From Amphiura filiformis (taxonomy: Eukaryota > Echinodermata > Ophiuroidea > Amphilepidida > Amphiuridae), in assembly GCF_039555335.1 (NCBI RefSeq), contig NC_092637.1, forward strand, positions 46,517,613-46,581,612: 64,000 nt of DNA, in the 5' to 3' direction. The position numbers were made by a program, and so were the translations under genes. The notes under the pieces were generated by a model. It saw nothing but the letters and a program-made list of their open reading frames with translations, did not search any database and was not told where the DNA came from. Shown here in pieces: positions 58,805-64,000 of this stretch (the first letter of the stretch is position 1; each line of letters opens with the position of its first letter).

Positions 58805-59665
58805 CTTTTGTTTAGTAGGACCACTAGTTTCACCGGGTAAACTAGTTTTTAATGTCAGACCAAACGTCCATCTAGTATGCTTGGCTAGTACAGCATGCAG
58901 TGAGGGAAATTGTTAGTAAGGACATGCCGAACTATGCCGAATTATGGTACTTTACTAATAAGTGAAAATTAGTTTCACCGCAAAAGTCGGTCCAACTAAC
59001 TTTTCTGGCTTTACGAATTGGTAGAACGAATCATGGTTGTGGTCCGCACCAAGGATTGTACTGAAGTTGAATTTACCGCTCTTTTGATCACATGACATGA
59101 CTCTTATGACAAATAAAGCTAGTAGAGCTAGTCTCTACTAGCTTCATTGACGACATTTCACACATGCAGCTGCAGACGATAGCACATCTAGCGTCTTGCC
59201 ATGCTAAAACGGTTTGTAAGTTATTGAAAAACACAAGATTGGGAAAAAAGGTCAATAAAACGTACCTTTCCATATCTTCGACCACTTCTAACGGGCTAGA
59301 ATTGGACTAGTTCCAGTCAGCTGAACTAGTCAAACATCATTAGTACAGAAGTGCACTATTAAAAAGATAAGTCGTAGTTGACATCGTTTTTGATAGTAGA
59401 GCCCATTAGTTGAACACTCCAATATATTAGTTGAGCCCCTAGTAGGTCTCAGTTGAACTAATTTATTATATTAGTTGGTCAAGGTTGAACTATTATATTT
59501 GATAGTTAAGTCGCTAGTGTATCCTGATGTACTAATATATAGTTTAGTCCAGTCCAACCGTATTAGTTATAGCTCAGTCGTACTTGACATTGTTTTAACT
59601 AACTATTCTTTAGTATGGCACTCCGTTTTACTCCCATACCGTTAGATTTCAATCAATTTGACTCC
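58805..59665. repeat. TAGT-rich low-complexity stretch
   Basis: Many short tagttgaacta, ctagtttcacc and actagtc words on both strands, without a clear period. It may be a degraded element; I cannot define ends. Confidence 0.4.
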
Positions 59666-59799
59666 GCATATAGTGTGGTCGTTGACGAGGAAAAACAGTG
59701 GCTACCCGGAAAAAATTGGTAAAAAGCTGATTTTTGCACCAGACAAGGAGAATATATCATAAAACATCGTATCCAAAATCCCAAGAAATCCTCCTTGGG

Positions 59800-60690
59800 G
59801 AATTTCCAATTGGCGGCCACAACATATAATTAGCTGTATCTTAGCTTCTAAAGCAGATATGATGATGATTTTAGTGTCTTTGAATAGGTTTAAGAGGTCA
59901 GAGAATTCAAATTTGTACACATCTAACACACTGATGTCTTCAATCACACTGAAATCCAAGATGGCCGCCAAAATGGCCGCCACAACATATAATTACCTGT
60001 ATCTTAGCTTCTAAAGCAGATATGATGATGATTTTAGTGTCTTTGAATATGTTTAAGAGGTCAGAGAATTCAAATTTGTACAAGTCTAACACACTGATGT
60101 CTTCAATCACACTGAAATTCAAGATGGCCGCCAAAATCCCACCACCACATATGATTAGATATATATCACCGCTTCTGAAGCAGATATGATGATGATTTTA
60201 GTGTCCTTGAATATATTTCAGAGGTCAAAGAATTCAAATTTGTACGTATCTAAAACACTGAAGTCTTCATTCACACTGGAATCCAAGATGGCCGCCAAAA
60301 TGGTCGCCACCACCACGTGTTATGTTTAGGTATATTTTGGCTTATGAAGCAGATATGATAATGATTTTAGTGTCTTTGAATAGGTTTTAGGTGACGCAGA
60401 AGTCAATTTTGTATTTATCTTCATAAGTATATGTCTTTACTGACACTGCAATCCAACATGGCCCTCAATATTGCTAAAATCAAACATGATTAGCTACATA
60501 TCTCAGCTTCTGAAGCCAATGTAATGGCGATTTTAATCTTCGAATAGGTTTTTAAGAGAATGTAGGTTTTAAGGGTCAGAGAATTGTTGCAATTACTTAA
60601 AACCCGGGCTTATAACACTTAAGTGCAAGTCGCAATAGAATCCCAAATAGCTGCCACCACATGTGAATATATATCTCAGCTTCTGAAGCA
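59800..60690. repeat. Tandem array of about 175-bp units (left arm)
   Basis: About five units: ccaagatggccgccaaaatg, then cagatatgatgatgatttta and gagaattcaaatttgtac. Divergence rises toward the interior. The inverse array is at 62,885-63,670. The 60-90 residue frames here repeat the sequence FSVIEDISVLD and are by-products. Confidence 0.9.
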
Positions 60691-60709
60691 AAAGTAGCTG
60701 TCTTCGTTC

Positions 60710-61085
60710 TCATCTACAGGTATAATCGCCTCAGCGTTTTGGCAATGTTCTCCTGTGTAATCTTCACATTGTCAAGCTGTGACACATTGAAGTTCAGGAT
60801 CATCCGTTATTTACACAAGAACTCCTGGAGTTTACAATTGTATCGTACAAGCTTAACAAGCTATGTGGTGCTGCATCTAAATTCGTAAGGACCGGTGCTA
60901 GTACGATGTCAGAGTGTTTCCAGCCCCATTGCTTTAAATTGGATTCAAGTCATTGTTTGTTAACTTTCTCCAAAGTATGACCTGTAAAACAACCCGCAGA
61001 CTGTGAAAATACGCTGCCCTTTCAGTAGGTGAAAGCTTTTGTCGATAGCTTTGGATCAAATGATGCTTTATTTGATGATACCATC
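60710..61085 (-). pseudogene. Transposon-like protein fragment, inverted copy (LPPT/CXC family)
   Basis: On minus the text reads QKLSPTERAAYFHSLRVVLQ, then VILWRKLTNNDLNP (about 60,945-61,050). This is the LPPTxxAAxxHSxRVxxQVxxW block of a multicopy, uncharacterised metazoan protein family. It faces the + copy at 61,100-61,530, giving a hairpin centred near 61,095. Frameshifts follow. Confidence 0.72.
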
Positions 61086-61099
61086 GCCATTCTTTAAAC

Positions 61100-61530
61100 G
61101 GTCTGCGGTTCGCTTAATTCATGGCGATGGTATCATCAAATAAAGCATCGCTTGATCCACAAAGCTTCCACCTAGTTAAAAAGAGCAGCGTATTTTCACA
61201 GTCTGAGTGTTCTTTTGCAGGTCATACTTTGGAGAAAGCTCATAAACAATAACTTGGATCCAAATCAATGGGGTTGAAACTCTCTGACACCGTACCGTAC
61301 TAGCACCGGTCCTTACGGATGTAGATACAACACCACAAGGCTTGCTTAAGTTTGTATGATACAAGTGTAAACTATCCTCCATGAGTCCTTGTGGAAATAA
61401 CGGATGTTCCTGTCGGAAAAAGGGATTTAAATGTGTCACAGCTTGTGGAGATTGCAGAGGAGAAAATTGCCAAAACGCTGAGGCGATTATACTTGCAGAT
61501 GAAGTCGAAGATAGCTACTTTTGTTTCAGA
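61100..61530 (+). pseudogene. Transposon-like protein fragment, direct copy (C-terminal Cys-rich block)
   Basis: Direct repeat of 62,360-62,790. The Cys-rich C-terminus reads SPCGNNGCSCRKKGFKCVTA, then CGDCRGENCQN (about 61,384-61,475). The spacing C-x3-G-C-x-C-x6-C-x3-C-x2-C-x4-C-x-N resembles CXC (tesmin/TSO1-like) segments seen at the C-terminus of this multicopy family. The preceding part has stops and shifts. Confidence 0.75.
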
Positions 61531-61710
61531 AACTGAGATATAGAAAATCATGTAAGTAATTGCAACATTGAAATCTGCAACCCCTACTTCACCAGCTTTG
61601 TTAACAAGGTCTTGAACTTTCCAAACCACCAACCCTTTCTTCTCTGAATGGAAGTAGATATCAGCCATACTCTTTTCTCAGTGGTACATCAAAGGGACAA
61701 GTATAATGTG

Positions 61711-62001
61711 TCATCTGCTACTACAGGTACTTATCTTGCAAATTGAAGGGTACATTCCACTATCAGTTTCAGTTTCAGCTTCTCCAGTACTATTTTGCAC
61801 GATCTGACCATACTTGGTTTCCAAGTATCGACTCAGCAGCGAGATAAACTGACTGTTGTTCTTCTCATTCGAGAGGAAGGTCTGCTGGTCATGGTGAGAA
61901 CCTTCATAGATTCTGTGAGCTAAATATGATAAGAACAAATGCCCGTTTATCTCGCTGCTGAGTCGATGGATGGTGCACAATAGTACCGGAGATGCTGACA
62001 C
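61711..62001 (-). pseudogene. Transposon-like protein fragment, FLSNxxNxSxFIxLLS block
   Basis: The minus-strand frame reads QQTFLSNEKNNSQFISLLSR, then YLETKYGQIVQNSTGEAETE. It corresponds to the segment that precedes the DADTxIV motif in the same protein family. A plus-strand copy of the end (STGDADTLIVECTLQ, about 61,982-62,026) lies in opposite orientation, so the two flank an inversion point. Confidence 0.65.
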
Positions 62002-62119
62002 ATTGATAGTGGAATGTACCCTTCAAGACTCCTTCAATGTTCAAGACAAGGAAGAGAAGTGCCACTGCGGACCAGAATATAGCTGATATCGGTGGGTTGG
62101 AAAGTTCAAGACCTTATTA

Positions 62120-62800
62120 ACAACGTTGGTGAAGTATTGACATTCCATCTCAGGTCCTGTTTATCCATGCATGGAGTGGTTGTGACTCCACTTCTGCAAC
62201 ATTTGGACATGGAAAGACAAGTTTGTTGCAGAAGATAAGAAGAATTGCAGCTGATATCATCCTAGATGAGCAATCCTGAGGCGACATTAGAACAGATTGG
62301 TACAAATGGCATCAGAGTATTTGTTGTCTTATGTGGTGGCAGAGAAGAAGATTCTTTAAACGGTCTGCTTAATTCATGGCGATGGTATCATCAAATAAAG
62401 CATCGCTTGATCCACAAAAGCTTCCACCTAGTTAAAAAGAGCAGCGCATTTTCTCAGTCTGAGTGTTCTTTTGCAGGCCATACTTTGGAGAAAGCTCACA
62501 AACAATAACTTGGATCCAAATCAATGGGGTTGGAAACTCTCTGACACCGTACTAGCACCGGTCCTTACGGATGTAGATACAGCACCACAAGGCTTGCTTA
62601 AGTTTGTATGATACAAGTGTAAACTACATGAGTCCTTGTGGAAATAACGGATGTTCCTGTCGCAAAAAGGGATTTAAATGTGTCACAGCTTGTGGAGATT
62701 GCAGAGGAGAAAATTGCCAAAACGCTGAGGCGATTATACTTGCAGATGAAGTCGAAGATAGCTACTTTTGCTTCAGAAACTGAGATATAGAAAATCATGT
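62120..62800 (+). pseudogene. Transposon-like protein fragment: GCDxTSA, LPP and CXC blocks in order
   Basis: In order on plus: LFIHAWSGCDSTSATFGHGK, then TSLLQKIRRIAADIILDEQS and a stop (about 62,158-62,269). GIRVFVVLCGGREEDSLNGL follows at about 62,308. The DPQKLPP block is next (about 62,410). ILWRKLTNNNLDPNQWGWKL, then SDTVLAPVLTDVDTAPQGLL follow (about 62,482-62,605). The Cys-rich SPCGNNGCSCRKKGF, then CVTACGDCRGENCQN (about 62,629-62,720) comes last. The order matches a known but uncharacterised multicopy protein family of invertebrate genomes. At least three frame changes and several stops make this copy inactive. The 80-residue frame at 62266-62508 mixes frames. Confidence 0.78.
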
Positions 62801-62884
62801 GGTGGCAGCTGTTTTGGATTCTATTGTTACTGAGCACTTACTTCCGTGTTTTAAGTAATTGCAACATTGAAATCTGCAACCCTA

Positions 62885-63670
62885 AAACCTACATTCTCTT
62901 AAAAGCCTATTCAAAGATTAAAATCATCATTATATTGGTTTCAGAAGCTGAGATATACAGTTAAGCATGTTTGATTTTAGCCATATTGAGGATCATCTTG
63001 GATTACAGTGTGAGTGAAGAACTTAGTACTTTAAATAAATACAAAATTGACTTCTGCGTCACCTAAAACATATTCAAAGACACTAAAATCATTATCATAT
63101 CTGCTTCATAAGCCAAAATATATCTAAACATAACACGTGGTGGTGGCGGCCATTTTGGCGGACATCTTGGATTCCAGTGTGAATGAAGACTTCAGTGTTT
63201 TAGATACGTTCAGATTGAAATTCTTTGACCTCTGAAATGAAATATATTCAAGGACACTAAAATCATCATCATATCTGCTTCAGAAGCGGAGATATATCTA
63301 ATCATATGTGGTGGTGGCCATTTTGGTGGCCATCTTGGATTTCAGTGTAATTGAAGACATCAGTGTGTTAGATTTGTACAAATTTGAATTCTGTGACCTC
63401 TTAAACCTATTCAAAGACACTAAAATCATCATCATATCTGCTTTAGAAGCTAAGATACAGCTAATTATATGTTGTGGCAGCCATTTTGGCGGCCATCTTA
63501 GATTTCAGTGTGATTGAAGACATCAGTGTGTTAGATGTGTACAAATTTGAATTCCCTGACCTCTTAAACATATTCAAAGACACTAAAATCATCATCATAT
63601 CTGCTTTAGAAGCTAAGATACAGCTAATTATATGTTGTGGCAGCCATTTTGGCGGCCATCTTGGATAAAA
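62885..63670. repeat. Tandem array of about 175-bp units (right arm)
   Basis: Inverse of 59,800-60,690, with the outermost units the most alike. Confidence 0.9.
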
Positions 63671-63779
63671 CGAATTCCCCCTAGGAGAATTTCTTAAGAT
63701 TTTGGATATGATGTTCTATGATATATTCTGCTTTTTACCATTTTTTTCCGGGTCAAAATGTCCAACGACCATACTAATA

Positions 63780-64000
63780 AGAAATAGGTCAAAAATAAGA
63801 GAGGGCGCAATGATAAAATACGTTTAAAACAAAAATAAAGAAATACATAAGGGGCGAAATAAATGCAACACCTTATCATGTCAAGCATGATACGAGGAAC
63901 ACAGAAAAAATATGAGAGAGCATGCCCCCACTACATAGTTAATAAATAGATTAATTAATTAATCAATTAATTAAATGTAAAATAGAGATTTTTTTTTTCA
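63780..64000. other. AT-rich window end, no gene seen
   Basis: Contains a short ttaattaattaatcaattaa palindromic run near 63,950. Nothing else recognisable. Confidence 0.5.

Larger units (their letters stand above)
59670..63777. mobile_element. 4.1-kb composite foldback element with tandem-repeat arms
   Basis: The termini are inverted: left gtggtcgttgac...cccggaaaaaattggtaaaaag, right (inverse) atggtcgttgga...cccggaaaaaaatggtaaaaag. Each arm (about 59,670-60,700 and 62,830-63,777) is built of units of about 175 bp containing gctaagatacagctaatta-type text, caaagacactaaaatcatca and gcggccatcttgg. The interior carries rearranged protein-coding fragments. The flanking TSD could not be fixed. Confidence 0.83.

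Noticed and set aside
59702..60134. Paralogous small genes with the sequence FSVIEDISVLD
   Set aside because: They recur once per 175-bp unit and in the inverse arm, and are frames created by a non-coding tandem repeat.

Overview
The window looks like repeat-rich nuclear DNA of a metazoan, most likely a marine invertebrate; the sequence does not show which phylum. It has spliced EGF-domain exons with phase-1 introns, tRNA-derived SINEs, L1/Tx1-like and other non-LTR retrotransposon remains, many terminal-inverted-repeat (TIR) elements, and long microsatellites. No bacterial operon, rRNA gene or convincing free-standing tRNA gene was seen. Most open reading frames are low-complexity or repeat-derived. 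Coordinates of repeat edges are by eye and usually good to about 10-30 bases, except where target-site duplications (TSDs) or splice sites fix them. 

Layout: (1) 1-29.5 kb is one very large inverted repeat. The left arm (1 to about 8,688, cut by the window edge) matches the reverse complement of about 19,041-29,480, with a spacer of about 10.3 kb. Both arms end outward in the same Ser/Gly-rich terminal exon, so two copies of a secreted-protein gene face each other tail to tail. The left copy is read on + and stops at 1072; the right copy is read on - and stops at 27290. The arms also carry a 22-24 bp GGGGTTTA-type satellite, units with an AAGATGGCCGCC motif, and the 3' end of an L1/Tx1-like LINE. 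The spacer holds a tandem duplication of about 1.96 kb, LINE fragments interrupted by a SINE, and a 3.7 kb foldback element with AT-rich tandem arms. 

(2) 27.3-34.5 kb holds the only convincing gene, on the minus strand. It has a signal-peptide/EGF exon, an EGF-CA exon, and a long Thr/Pro then Ser/Gly-repeat terminal exon, joined by canonical phase-1 splice sites. Exon 1 and the end of exon 3 carry apparent frameshifts, so its functional state is open. 

(3) 34.5-57 kb is mostly non-coding. It holds scattered LINE reverse transcriptase (RT) remnants on both strands (40.8-41.5, 46.2-47.7, 54.9-55.2 kb), a tRNA-derived SINE at 41.6-41.9 kb, a mariner-like TA-flanked element at 42.2-43.1 kb, MITEs, satellites (47.7-49.5 kb) and microsatellites. 

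(4) 57-64 kb holds two more foldback elements. The second (59.67-63.78 kb) has arms of about 175-bp tandem units. It encloses scrambled pieces of a multicopy, transposon-like protein with an HAxxGCDxTSA motif, an LPPTxxAAxxHSLRV motif and a C-terminal Cys-rich (CXC-like) segment. The window is best read as successive rounds of transposition, inverted duplication and tandem duplication around one secreted EGF/Ser-repeat gene.
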